Assembly (NCBI GenBank): GCA_021613375.1
Contig: CM038703.1
Span: 23,734,194 to 23,798,193, forward strand
Direction: 5' to 3'
DNA: 64,000 nt
From: Megaleporinus macrocephalus
Lineage: Eukaryota > Chordata > Actinopteri > Characiformes > Anostomidae
Shown here: piece by piece, positions 25,011-38,294 of the stretch
How the letters are laid out: each line of letters opens with the position of its first letter
Position numbering within the stretch: the stretch's first letter is position 1
The notes under the pieces: generated by a model
Seen by the model: only the letters and a program-made list of their open reading frames with translations
Told to the model about the DNA's origin: nothing
Databases searched by the model: none
Made by a program: the position numbers and the translations under genes

Positions 25011-26559
25011 CCTCTCTCTGCATAACAGCTAAGGCAGCCTACTCCAGCACTGCCAACTTGCTCTCTGCCGTGTTCTTTATTTTTTCCATTTGACACCCAC
25101 AGCAGCACATGCAGAGAAACAGTTCAGATGGAGAAATGCATGGTCAAGCAGCAACAAGCAAGAATTTGCATTAAAAAAAATTGAAAATGTGACTATTACA
25201 AAACATGATCAATGAGAATATAACAATAACCATGTATCGCCAGGCTACATGAAACACAGATATTAAATGAAATGCTTACAGAGAACGCTGAAATAGGGTT
25301 ATCTGAATGTAGTAATATGCCAATAGTGTGCACAAAATTCAGCCATTAAAATAGCTGCTACTACTGTCTTTAGCAACATATTAACAGTGCACAATACATC
25401 ATACAGCACATCATACCAGACCATGTACATATGTGTAGTTTATGCAGCTAAGGCAGTAACACACTTCCATTACTCTAGTAAACTGAAAAAGCAAACTTCA
25501 AACATCAAGCTTGTCTTGACCCAAAGACTACATCTGGGGAAAGTGAACAGGTGCCAAATCTTTTTAGGTACCAGTTAGGAGTCTTCATTATTAGCCTGAT
25601 GAGATATGGTCTCTTGTGAATTACAGTGTTGTTCACACATGAATTGTAAGCCATAACTGTAAGCCCATGCGTGCCGAGGCTGTGGGGCAGAGGGTGATTG
25701 AGGTTACTAGGTTTTGTTGATATCAGAGAGAGGTTGTATATGCAAGTATTACAATCACGTGAGCACTCGTGTTTGGGGGGGGGGGGGTCGGTATTAAATT
25801 CATATTTCATGTGCAGCAGGCGAGACCGATGCATAATTCAGCAGTCTGCGAGAGGCCAGACAACGGAAAGGACACAAGACCCCCTCCGCAACATGCAGAC
25901 CCCAAGACTTCTAGAGACTTCACACATACTAAATACAGAGCAAGTTAACAAAGTTAATGAGTGTTTACATTTAATACTAACACATGAACAGCAACAAAAT
26001 TTAATCATATATAAGAAAGCTACTAATATGCTACCATTGTTAGTCCACTAAAAAGCCCACTATTTGACTAAATGAAACCATTAAACATTCTGCTTTACAC
26101 TGCACATTATAAGCAACATGAGAATGTGCTGTTTGCAATAAAAGTAAAATTTCCATCTCATAGTGCCTCCTATGGACATGCATGGTTTAAAACCAGCAGA
26201 CAAAGTCCAGGTTTACATGAGCAGCCTACTGATTGAGAACGAGGCTAAGCATTCGTGGGATAAATAAAAATGTGTTTGATTAGCACTACAGTGAGGTTCT
26301 TAACATTTCCAAAACAATTCTATACCCGATAATTGGGTAAAAATCCAGAGACTTGATTGCAACAGTAGGTTCTCCACATTTACACAAAAGCAGAGAATCA
26401 GAAAAAATGTCTCTAGGCCACTCTTATCTAAAGTTACAGCAAAAAATATGGTGAAGAGTTGTAACATTCATTCCAACATTCATGGTCCAAGCACAAACAG
26501 TGAAACCTAACCAGGCCTATTGTAGTTCAAGGAAAGGAAGCCAGAGATCATCAAAAAGG

Positions 26560-27138
26560 TCTTCAGTTGTCAATTGATGAGCACTGATAATGATGACGTG
26601 GCATCTTTCTTGCATGACACAGCTTTAACTTGCATTTGTAGATAGCAGTGATTTTTATGCCGGTTTTTAGTGCAGTGCTTTTCGAACTTCACAAACCAAA
26701 ATTGACTGTTGGCCTTTTCCTTGTGCACTTCTCCAGATTTTCTGAATCTTTTGATATTATGTACTGTATATGGTGGAGTATCCAAGTCTTAGCAATTTTA
26801 TGTTGAGAAACATTTCTGATATTGTTCCATAAACTTTAGATGCAGTTATTTGCAGAATGGTGGGCCTCTGCCAGTCTTTGCTTCTGACAGACTCTACTTC
26901 TTTAGAATGTTCTTTCTATACCCAGTCACATAGCCCTAGCTGTTTAATATCACTTACTTTTCCAGCCAGAGTTGCTGCCATCTAGTTCTGAAATGAGTTA
27001 ATATTTCCCAAACGTTAAAATGTCTCACTTTTATAAGCTGATGTGTCCTATGTTCTACTGTGAATAAAATATGGGTATATGAGACTTAAAAATTGTATTG
27101 TTTTTATTTACATTTTACAGCATCCCAACTTTTTTTGG
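26560..27138. mobile_element. nonautonomous DNA transposon, ACAACCCCAATTCC family (copy B)
   Basis: Shares internal sequence with the other copies (TTTTCTGAATCTTTTGATAT, TACCCAGTCACAT) and ends ...TTTTACAGCATCCCAACTTT. The left end is unclear. A second copy starts at 27152 but is cut off by a microsatellite at 27172. Confidence 0.6.
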
Positions 27139-27171
27139 AATGTATAAATATACAACCCCAATTCCAAAACA

Positions 27172-27190
27172 TACACACACACACACACAC

Positions 27191-27228
<38 letters not shown>
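27172..27228 (+). repeat. compound (CA)n(TA)n microsatellite
   Basis: CA repeats change into about 18 TA units; it cuts off the start of a transposon copy. Confidence 0.9.
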
Positions 27229-27229
<1 letters not shown>

Positions 27230-27645
27230 CAGTGAGCAGAATGAAAAATTAGAACAGTTGACAAGAGTTTGTAAATCACTGTTTATGTGGATTTTCAGGA
27301 GAGGTTACAAATCAAGAACTTTTCCATTACAAGGTTTGATACCACTTAAAAACACATTTAGCTTGATGCACGGAATATAGCAAAGCAGAAATAGAAAGCC
27401 CACACTAGCACACTGGCGCCATCTGCGGTCACAGACTCTGAAATGACATTCTCTTTTATACTGTATGTATACACACTGGTTGCTTACATAATAAAACCCA
27501 ATAGATTTGATGATTTTTTTTTCCTGTATTATTATTGTTTTATTGATAAAGTGTATTTTGGTTTTCTGGTAGTTCTGTATTTTGGTACTTTGCCACAACT
27601 ACATTTAATATAAAAGAAGCAAAGAGGCAAACCAGGGAAAACTTT

Positions 27646-28902
27646 CATTTTTTTCTTTATTTAACTTCAACTTTATTTATTTTAAACAAGACAACACACC
27701 AAACTGTACAAAACCTTTAACTAGCTCACACTTTACCCTAAAGGACAGTGATCAACTAATGCCATCAATCAGGGCAGAAACAGTTCCTAAGAGGCCATGG
27801 AAGATAACCAAACCAATAAAACAAATGTCAATTTGATACATATATTAGTGTTAACTGATCCTTTAAACTTCGCTGTGTTCCAGCAGGCACAAAGTTTGTT
27901 ACAGGCCAATCTAACAGTACTGAGAAAATAAGAAATCTATGAGAAAATGCAAACTCTAAAATTGACCATTATATAAAAACATCACCCTACTTGTGCCAAC
28001 ATCTTTTTTTGTTTTTGTATTTTTTTAAACAATCATTTAACTCAGTGAAGAAAACAAAACACTGTGAGCATTTCAAAAACAAAAAAGCCAAGAAAACCAC
28101 CAAAACATCACCACAAACAATTGTCTCAAAATGTGACTGAACGTGAAGCATCGTTATTCCATCATTTTTTCTGAATTAAAACATCACAAACCTAAGGTGC
28201 CCTTTTACTGTTACAGGGCTGAGTTTAAAAGATATTTGATTTTCTGAATTTATGCGGTGATTCTTTTCCCTGTCCTCACAACTGCACAAACATTCATGCG
28301 AATGGAACGACTGAAATCTAATAACCAAACTGAAAAAAGACAAATAAATAAAAATCAAATAAATTCCAGCAACAAACACTCAAAATAGTGATTTAAGTAC
28401 AAGACATCCCCTTTAAAAAAAAAAGTACATACATGCATAAAAAACAACACAAAACTGATCTACAGACTCCTGTTAGTCTGAATAACTATGTAAACATGCA
28501 GTGAAGTTGATGAAACTGAACCAAATCTGCAGAACAATTTACAGAAGCCTCAAGAACAGTCGTCTCCTCTCAACATTAACAAAGCCTTTGGAGAGCGACT
28601 GAGGTGCAGCAAAATTAAAATAAGGAAACAAATATCGGATAACTTAAATATAAATACATATTTGAGATCTTAAAAGTGTTTTAAAGGTTTGGTATGACAA
28701 ATACACAATACAAACAAACAGACAAAAAAAAGAAAGGAGTGTGTGCGTGCGTGTGTACTCCAGAGCAGAGTGTGTGTATTGCACTATGCTGTATACAGAC
28801 TTCGAAGTTTGACCACATGACCATGATTTTTGGTTAACCTATTGTCAAACTGACACGTCACTCAGGTTGAGGTCTTTGTGTTACAGTCTGAAAACACGCA
28901 CA

Positions 28903-28947
<45 letters not shown>

Positions 28948-30903
28948 CATACTAAAGGGAGAATCATGAGAATATTATCTCATGATTTTCTGCCATTTCC
29001 ATCAAGATGTTATCCTCTGCCTCAACGTGACCCTGAGACCAAATACAACATAGAATAAGAGTGGTCAATGAGGATAAGGGGGTGGGTAAAGAGACAAATT
29101 AGTCTTATAAAGTTTTGTTCTTTGTAGTGAATTTTTTATTTTAGTGAATTTTACTTGTTTTTGTTTATTTGGCTACTGTTACTTTAAACACAGCCAAACT
29201 ACAGCACTATAATAAAGCAAGGAATGACAACAAATACACCTGGCTTATCAAATCTCTGACGCATTCTGCTCTCTTTGTTCAGGACATACACAAGCAGCGA
29301 CCAATCAAACTATATAGCTATATGGTCCAGTAACTAATTTGTCATGCCCATCCACACAGAGTGGAAGATAAAACAGTTGAAAAAAACTTAATTGTTATGA
29401 CAGACAATTCTTTTTAAAGTTAAAACACAATACTAGGCTGCTTAGGGAGTCAGAACTGGTCTATATGGCTGAAAAGAGTTTCTCTTTGCAGTAGTTGAAA
29501 CAATGAAAATCTGTTACATTTTTAACATCTGGATTTCTAAAACCAGAATCTTACTTCAGATTATTAGTTGGTATGGGTGGGAAAAAATGATCACAGTATA
29601 ATTCAGATTACTGACTGTTCTAGTATATATCCTCATATAGTGTATTTTTCCCCCAAATAAAATCATTTTGCATGTTTAAGTAAACTTAATTTGTGGATTA
29701 ACAATAGTATATCATTCTGGATCTACTTTCACTTCTATTAAGAATCAGAAATAAAACATAAAACACACTAAACGTTTTATGTCTGAAAGTTATTTGTCTT
29801 ACAATTGAGTATGTTCGGAAACACCAACGACTATTTGAAGTCTGTGAAATGCTGTTAGGGCCAGTTCTAGTCACCATGATTAAAAAACACAAGCAATTTG
29901 TATGGACTGTGAACCTCCATGGCCAAAACGCTGTAGACTCCCCTCGTAGTGAATATTTACTGCACGCCCACTAATAAGTGTACAGAATCAAGGACACAAC
30001 TATGCAATCTCTACTAAACAAAAACACTGGCAGCAGAATGGAACCTGATACAGACTGTCTGCTGTTAAATTATTACATTAAATAAACACTCATCTATTTA
30101 CCGTTTAAATTTTTCATACTACAGACGTTTTCTGTCTGTTGATGCAAGCTCAATAGCAGGCAACAAGTATAATGGACCCCCTTAGTCACCCTGTATAATG
30201 CAAAGGGTGTGCTGCACGATTTTAAAAAGTTATAGGCACTAGATCACTCAAAGAGAGGATAGAGCGAGCCATGTTAGCCTTACTATTAGAACTGCCCATT
30301 TCACATAGAGAGGGGAGAAATACCAGTAAAATGCAGCAGACATTTATTAGATTTTGTGATACTATTCATGAGACATACTTTGTATACTTAGTTTTATATC
30401 CTTAACTTGATTACAAATCAAACACAAATTCAGGTTTCCTGCAGCTTTAAGGTGTCTCTGTCGTGCTACCACATTACTTCTTATAAGGAAATGGGTTATT
30501 GGAGAAAACTGTAATACATATTGAGAGGCTCTTTGTCTATGAGACAATGTTCCCTAGCTCCTTGCTCCTACATGTGCGCTCAGACAGTGTGCTAAAACCA
30601 AACATACAGACACATATTAAATTTTCATACTGACCACCACAAGAAACTGGCTCAGTTTTTTTTTTTGGGAAAGCATCTCTTACATTACACAACTTCAAAG
30701 CCTAGTCCACATACTTATGGCCATGTAATGCACTTAAATGACAATAACCTTCTTGTCCTGCAGCAAGCAACTTTGCACAGGTTTCAAACAGCTATTTTTT
30801 TCTCTGGCTGGGTTAAGTTTAACCCTAAGTGGTAAAAAGTTATCAAGAAACATCAATGGAGATTCTTACTAGAAAAATAATCCAAACCTGAAATAGGGAA
30901 TGC
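27646..30903 (-). other. dazl: probable dazl 3' UTR, extent uncertain
   Basis: There is no coding signal below the dazl stop. On the minus strand a possible AATAAA poly(A) signal lies at 30343-30348, which would give a UTR of about 0.56 kb. A denser group lies at about 27656-27680, where the plus strand reads TTTATT repeatedly, which would give about 3.2 kb. Which is used cannot be decided from sequence. The stretch also holds a CA microsatellite at 28910-28940 and is otherwise AT-rich and featureless. Confidence 0.45.
28910..28941 (+). repeat. (CA)n microsatellite
   Basis: About 15 CA units inside the probable dazl 3' UTR or flank. Confidence 0.9.
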
Positions 30904-30948
30904 CTATAGAAGAGTCAGCAATGTTTGGACTCCACAGTCTACATAGTT
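30904..30948 (-). CDS. dazl: dazl coding exon 9 with stop codon
   Basis: Acceptor TTTCAG, then NYVDCGVQTLLTLL and TAG at 30906-30904. The C-terminal motif is nearly identical to zebrafish Dazl. Confidence 0.94.
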   Translation of the reverse strand, partial: NYVDCGVQTLLTLL

Positions 30949-33900
30949 CTGAAACACATATACAATAGGTGTTAAAGCAATAGACAGCAACACATTTTAA
31001 ATACTAGATTACAGTAGTACTACATATCTTAAACCACTACTTCAGTTTAAATTCACAGTTTAACTCAGCACAGCTTGTGATGCATGACAGAGAAATGGAA
31101 CAGGATCAAGTAATTTGGGACAGATCTAAAACTTCTTAACAGTCTGTTTGTAAGTCTAACCACTCTTCATATTCCCACTACAGCCAAATGTACGACGCTA
31201 AAAAAAGAGGCAGGGGACTGACCTGATTGAAAAGCCTTGTCCTCTGATCACCACACCACTGTGGTGGTAGGGGATACTAGTATGAAAAACACAGAATTAT
31301 GTTGTTTTACAGCACTGACCATGTTTGTGTGACTTCGCTAAATGCTGGCAACCTACAACTTGTATTCACACATAAAAATTACAGATGTCAAAATGGACAC
31401 GTACCTTATACAATAAAAGTACATTATTAAGGGCAAAAATGTATTGTTCACCACACTGTAGAGCAGGCATGCATGTTGAACTGAAACTGAAGTCATGGTC
31501 CTCAGTGATTAAAACAATCTGGCTTCCCAATAAAATCACATACATCTTTGCAAACAGGGCTTATGATACAGATACTGCAAGACTAAAGGGAAAACATACA
31601 GATGTCTTAGAATAATGCTTAAATTATGCTGCCAGATAAAACTTGAGAGCGGTCTGTGGATTAAATGCATTATAATCAGCATTTAAGTACTGACCACAAA
31701 ACACTGACAGTTACTGGTAATTGCATATGTATCAGTACCTTAACTTAAGCCGACTGTTAAACTGTACAATAAGAATGGCAGAGGCAAAAAGTTCTTAATT
31801 AGAGACACATTACAGTGACGAAAGCTAAAGGGGAGCACTGGTGTAGGCTAAAACTAACATGCACATTCTCATCTAGATGCTATAAAAGATGCTCAAGCAA
31901 ACTGCACCCATACAGAATGCTTAAACATTCTTATACTTGTTCAACATAAGTGTCTTTACATACCGGGTATGCGTAAGACGATTGTGAATAATTCATAGGC
32001 ACGTGAGGGACCATTACCCCTGGAAAGCCGCTGTAAGAGTATGGCTAGGGAAGAACACAGAACACATCACTGGCCCTAGAGATGACTAAATACAGCTCCT
32101 GTTACTTTTAATTACTTTCAAAGTTTTTATTGTTTTCCACCCTTTTAAAATCAAGCCATTTTAATAATTTGATATTTTAATACAATTACCTCCTTAGGGG
32201 TGTAAATGACAACAAAATACATTTTTACAAAATACACAATGGATGCACTCCATTTTCAAAACATTTATGTACATCATAATAAATTTCAATGAACTAAAAT
32301 ACAACTATTAACTGACATTGTGTGGCAGATAAAATATCAACTATTAGAATAATAAAAATCATTACTAAATATAATTCAAGTGTAACATTTTAAAATCATA
32401 CAAAACTTAGCATTATTCTCTGCCTGAAACACTTGGGGCATGTCCGCTAAAGGTAGTTAAACTACACTCAAATACAAGAATTGCACAACCTGAAAAATGG
32501 ATGCTTCTTCTAACCGGTGACATACAACAGCAAGAAAAAGTATGTGAACCCCTTAAAATTACCTGTTTTTTTTTTCATTAATTGGTCATAAAATGTGATC
32601 CCATTTCTGAAGTCCCTAGTATGGACAAACACAATGTCCTTAACCTAATACCACACAAACAATTATAATATTTTATGTCTGTATTGGACACATCCATTAA
32701 ACATTCAAAGTGCTGGTGAAAAAGTAAGTGAACCCTTGGATGTAATAACTGGTCGAACCTCAAACAAGCATTTCCGGTAGCTGCTGATCAGACCTCCACA
32801 ACGTTCAGGAGTAGTTTTGGTCCACTCTTCCTTACAGAAATGCTTCAGCTCAGCCATATTCTTAGGATGTCTGCTGTAAACAACTCCCTTGAGGTCATTC
32901 CACAGCATCTCTATTAGATTCAGGTGTGGTACTGGGGCCCTCCAAAAGGTGATTTTGTAATAGATTTACTTCTATGTTTAGGGTCATTGTCCTACTGCAT
33001 CACCCAGTTTCTACTGAGTTTCAGCTGGTAGACAACCACCCTGACATTGTTTTGTAGGATTTCTTGATAAACTTGAGAGTTCATTTTCCTTTTGATGATG
33101 TCAAGAGGTCCAGGCCCCAAAGCAGCCACACAGTTGTTTTCATGTTGGTATGCAGTGCCCTTTTTACGCCATACGTAATGCTGCATGTTCTTCCCGAACA
33201 ATTCAACATGGGTTTCATCAGTCCACAAAACATTTTCCCAGTAGCGTTGTGGAGCGTCAAGTTACTTTTTGGCAAAATATTGCAGTGATGTTTTATTTGG
33301 AAAGCAAGGGTGGTGGCCATGTACACCATGCCAGTTCAATTATTTGCACATCATAGACTCATGAACAGAGATGTTAACCAGTTCCAATGATTCCCCTTAA
33401 GCCTTTAGTTGTTACTCTAGGGTTCCTTTTTATCTCTCTGAACATTCTGCGTTGTGCCATTTGAAGGGAAAGTAGCCACAGTAATAAATTGTCTCCATTT
33501 GTAGAAAATGTATGCATTAACTGTGTACTGGTTAATATATAAAATCTTGGAGATTACTTTGTAACCCTTTCCAGTTTTATGCAAATCAACAATTCTTGAT
33601 TGTAGGTCTTCAAAAAAATCTCTTTATTATGAGACTTTGTTCACAACAGCAAACGCTTTGTGTGAATAATAAGCTCAAAAGGTTTTTGTGTCTTATGTTA
33701 GTGAAAGTAGCTCTATACCTTGCTCAAATCTCGTTTCATTGATTGGACTCCAGGTTTGCCAACTTCTGACTCTAAATAGCTTTTCTTGAAGCATAGCATA
33801 AGGGTTCACTTACTTTTCCCACCAGCACAGTGAATGTTTAATGGATGTGTCCAATACAGACATGAAATATTATAATTGTTTGTGTGGTATGTAACGATTC

Positions 33901-36900
33901 GTGCACAAAACCCATACATTGACTTTTTCTGATTTGGGGAACAGCATATTTGTTCTAAGACTTTGTGTCAACCAGCGATTTCCACCATGCCCTTCTGGGA
34001 CAGACCAGAGACAAGAAGTCTTCTCACACAGACACACACCACCCCCTCTCATCCTGCCTAAAAATCAGATAAGACAGAGATAAAACTATTTATGACCCCT
34101 ATACCCCCACACATCCTGCTGACACCAGTCTAGCAGAGACCAGACTTTATAAGCCAAATTAACTTTTCATAGAAATGTTCCTCTATTTGTGGCAGTGAAA
34201 TATGTAAAGTTATGTGTCCACCTTATGTCTACACTGTGTCTTTTAATTTCCTTCTCTCTCTCCAAGACCTTTGATTTTCCAAGCAAAATTCTCTGAGTTT
34301 GATCCAAGCTAAATAAACCTTTGAAGAATGTTTTCATAACCTCATATACAAGTTTGATTGTGGTTATAAGTGGTAGAATTTAGCGGTGTGTTAAAAGTTT
34401 TGTAAGTTTATTTAGTAAACTTAAATCCTTATGTTTACCAAAGCATTTACAGCAGCTCAGATGGACGCAGGACACTTGAATTCAATTGGAGATTTATGCT
34501 TATTTTCATTTTAATCTACTCTTTTGTTTTCTTTTCTTAATTCTGTTTGAATCGGCATTCTCCTCTGGTATGTAAGATTCAAAGTTCAAAAGATGCCTGC
34601 TTTGCCCTCAGCCAATCAGGATAGTGTGATGTGATGCGCCCGGCTTGGCCGAATGACTGTATGTGTTAAACACGAGTGATGCATATGCATGAGAGGGGGG
34701 CCTCCACGTCACCCCTCCCCCTTCAGGAACTCTATAAACGAGAGAAACTTATCTTCGTTCTCTCTCTCTTCTCTCTCTTCTCCTTGACTCTGGACAAAGA
34801 CGGCAAGCTGTTGGAACTCCAAGGAGTTCCAGGGCGTCGGCCCTTAGAGGCAGACTTCTCTCTTCATCCGGGGCTTTTCAGCCGTGGAACTGCGGAAGCA
34901 ACGCCATGGCCTAAACCAAGCCGCTCGCGAGAGAGCCGACAGGGGTTGAACTGAGGTCAACCCGCAACAGCTCCACAAGGCGGTAGTTTCACGGAGAATG
35001 AAGATCAGCCGAGACGGTCTACACAGCCCTGTCACTCAAGTTCAGTTAAGTTTCGTTTGGTGAATGGTTCACCGTGCGCACGTGAGTCGTGCTTCATTCA
35101 TCTAACCAAACCGCACATGCGCAGTAGAGGTCTGCACGGCGCGCCGTCACCGAGGCAACCAGCGCGTCGCCCTGCAGCCCAAGTGCGCGAACCACGTGAC
35201 TCGCGCGAAGCAACCAAACCGCCCATGCGCAGTAGAGGTCCACCCGGCCCCGCCGTCACCGAGGCAACCAGCGCGTCGCCCCGTCTAGCGGAGAGGCCTT
35301 TGATGTCTACACCAACGAGACCGCCGCCGCTTCCCTCAGGCGGAAATGCAGTAAGGCATACGCAAACATCTGTCGTGGTCCGGTCCGAGTGCTAGAGAAG
35401 CCGTTTCCACAGAGTGCATATTTCCACTCTATACAGCAAGTTCTGCTTTCTTTTAGTCTAGGTTCCTTTCTTTCACCTTTTTTTTTATCTCTTTTTCTTT
35501 TTATTTAATATATATATACACGTACTTTTGATGTGTTTATCTAATAAAGCCTCTTTTATATAAGCTAGTCTTGGTGTGTTTTCAATATTATTACCAGTGT
35601 GTGGATCCCTGAACTCAAACCAACCTCAACCTCAGAAACTTAATATTTTATAAGGGTAAATTTGATTCATCTAAATTAATTAATTCGATTAATTAATTGG
35701 TGGATTAAATAAATACTCCTAGTTACGTTACAGGTATTAGGTTAAGCATGTTGAGTTTGTCTATACTTGGGACTTAAGATGTAGCGCAGATCATATTTTA
35801 TGACCAATTAATGCAGAAATCCAGATATTGTTTCATTGATAAAATATTTACCTCCAACTCTCTCTGCAGAAAAGACAGTCCCTGCTGGCCCCGTGCCTTT
35901 ATCTTTTCTTCTTTTTGGCAAATCCGCGCAGTAACAACTTGTACTGCTGGTTTGTTGAAGTCAGCTTTGGAAATAATGCATGTTCTACGTGGTATCGCTA
36001 GCTCTCACATGCGTTTAGTTTTTGTGTGTTCTCGTGAGAAAAACATGTTTTTGGACCAAACCCAGATGAGTCAGTGATTCTCCAGAGTGAAAGTTGTGTA
36101 ATTCGTGACCATGTGTTGCCGATCAGTCATGTAGTGTAAAAGCCACAACGCGATTACAGCACAACCAGTGATGTAGAGTGAATGGCACAAAACCTGACGA
36201 CTCAAACAGTCATGTAGTGTGAACCAGGCATAACATGATTAATATAACTGTGTACTCACCTGTAGAAACTGACTACTTCCATTGAGCACAGGTGAGGGTG
36301 GGGCCAGGCCAGGCGGGCAGCAGGTACAGTATATGTAAGGGGAGGGGCTTACCCACTGAGATGGACCAACCAGAGGAGACTGGACAGAACCTGGATCATA
36401 ACAAATATATGCAAATGAGACAAAGAACAATGAATATATGAAGCATGCCAAAGAATTTGGCTACTCAAAAAGCAAAGATCAACATTTTTTTTGCCTAGCT
36501 CACGGTTTCTGTTCAGATGAAGAATTGACTCCTAGTCTCCTGTGTATGTATCAAGTACACTAGCCAACCAATCTAATTCATCATGCATGTCTTAACAGTA
36601 TCCATATTTACTGCATTGTAGTGGAACACACTAACAATATATCATGAATTCTGTCAAACCGATGAGGCAGTGTTGCAGAATATGCACAACACAAAAACAT
36701 TAAGCAGAGTTCATGACTGGAATGTCATGGAACTAAATAAAAAGTAGATTACTTTCCTCATAAATATACTTACATATAAACAAAACTATCCAAAATTGAA
36801 AATAATCAGGCATAGAAAAACAACCTACAATAGTTTTGAAATGATGTTTTTCTCTCCCAACAAAAAAGGTTTGCTAGCCTCTTTCTGACCTTGCATTTTT

Positions 36901-38231
36901 TACTTTTCTGATCACACACAAACATGTACAAGTAGTTGTGGCCTGGCTCTTGCAATCCAGCTAACATTACTTAAATATAAAATATTTATAGTCAAATTTA
37001 TAGTCAAATATATGCAGGAATATAAGATATAAACAAGATATAAAGATATCTCTTATGTTTTATGATACAATGTTTTATTTAAAATGGTGACAAATAAGCA
37101 CCCAAAAGATTTGCTCTGAATGATTTGTTCACTTCCACACTGCAAATCCAAAACCAGGCAATAGTGTATATGGTTAGGGCCATAGAGCCATGGTTTCTCC
37201 ACAATCTCAGAGCAGCTAATCTTGCTAAAAGTTATAACAGAAGTTGTGGACATAAGCGTAAAGTTTGAACCCAGAGCTGAAAATTGCTCAATCATTGGTT
37301 CCCAGCAGTCTGTTAGAGTGGATGCCATCACGCCCAAAACACAGAGACAGGTGTGTACAGAATACAGTGGCCACTGTAAAAGAGACCTATGCAGTGTTTG
37401 AAAGGTAGCACATGTTCTCCTGACTGGGGGTCAAACAGCTGTTGGTGCATTTTTTTTTTTTAGTACTAAAGGTGGGATGCCAGGATTTCTGGGCGGTAGG
37501 CTTTTTGTAGGGCGACTGGCACTGGCTTGTGCTCAGCAAAGGGGGCAGGTTGCCCTCTGCTGGGCCAAGCAGACATCACAGATTTTAAAAGAGTTTGTGT
37601 GTGGTTCAGAACAAGAAAAGTTGGCCTTTGTGTGCAAATGGTGGTGTTACAGTTGTGTGTGCTTTAATCAAAACCCTCGCTAAGGATAAGAAGGGTATTT
37701 GAGGCATTACTGGTAATTGTGTTCGTGGCATTGCATGAGTCATATGATGGGGCACCCCAAGTGGCCATAAAACAACGTGGATGACTGATCTATGGGGTAT
37801 TCTCAAGAGGAAAATAAGGGCCACCAAACCAAACAACAAAGAAGAGCTGACAGCAGGCATCAAGAAAATCTGGGCTTCCCTAACTCCCACACAACGTCAC
37901 AGACTGATTGCCTCAATGCCACTTCGCATCGAGGAAGATTGACATATCGTTTTGAAAGTACCATATTTTGATTGATCTGATGTGATCCTAATTTATTTTT
38001 TTTCTGCAAAAACTGAAGTAGTTTCTCCACAGTATTTCAATTTTTTAAATTCCTGTTTTTCGTGGGTTTTAAGAGCTGGAAGCCCATATTATGTAAATAA
38101 ACAAATAAATACTTAAAATCATTTAAATTGTGAGCCCTGAATCTATAATCTATGAAAGTTTAACTTTTTGAATGGAATTATGAAAATTAATCAACTTTTC
38201 CATGATATTCAAATTTTCTGGAATGGGTCTG

Positions 38232-38294
<63 letters not shown>

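Larger units (their letters stand above)
25011..27645. other. intergenic region between rftn1 and dazl
   Basis: No gene was recognised. It includes a run of about 13 G at 25778-25790, a transposon copy at about 26560-27138 and a CA/TA microsatellite at 27172-27228. Confidence 0.6.
32525..35830 (-). mobile_element. Tc1-like transposon split by a solo LTR
   Basis: The left end near 32525 reads AAGAAAAAGTATGTGAACCC. Long inverted repeats pair 32644-32741 with 33798-33889 plus 35733-35812. The interior carries a decayed transposase on the minus strand. The right arm is interrupted at 33890-35732 by an LTR and then continues exactly (GGTATTAGGTTAAG). The extreme right end seems truncated near 35825. 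It lies in dazl intron 6. Confidence 0.85.

Noticed and set aside
27305..27598. Minus-strand 97-codon frame beside the CA/TA repeat
   Set aside because: Low-complexity composition, no family resemblance.
32578..33356. Several separate small genes on both strands
   Set aside because: They are fragments of, or antisense to, one decayed Tc1-like transposase.
34676..35395. Plus-strand frames of 92 and 112 codons in the GC-rich block
   Set aside because: They lie within the solo LTR after its TATA box; the GC-rich duplicated text produces Arg/Pro-rich frames with no retroviral protein features.
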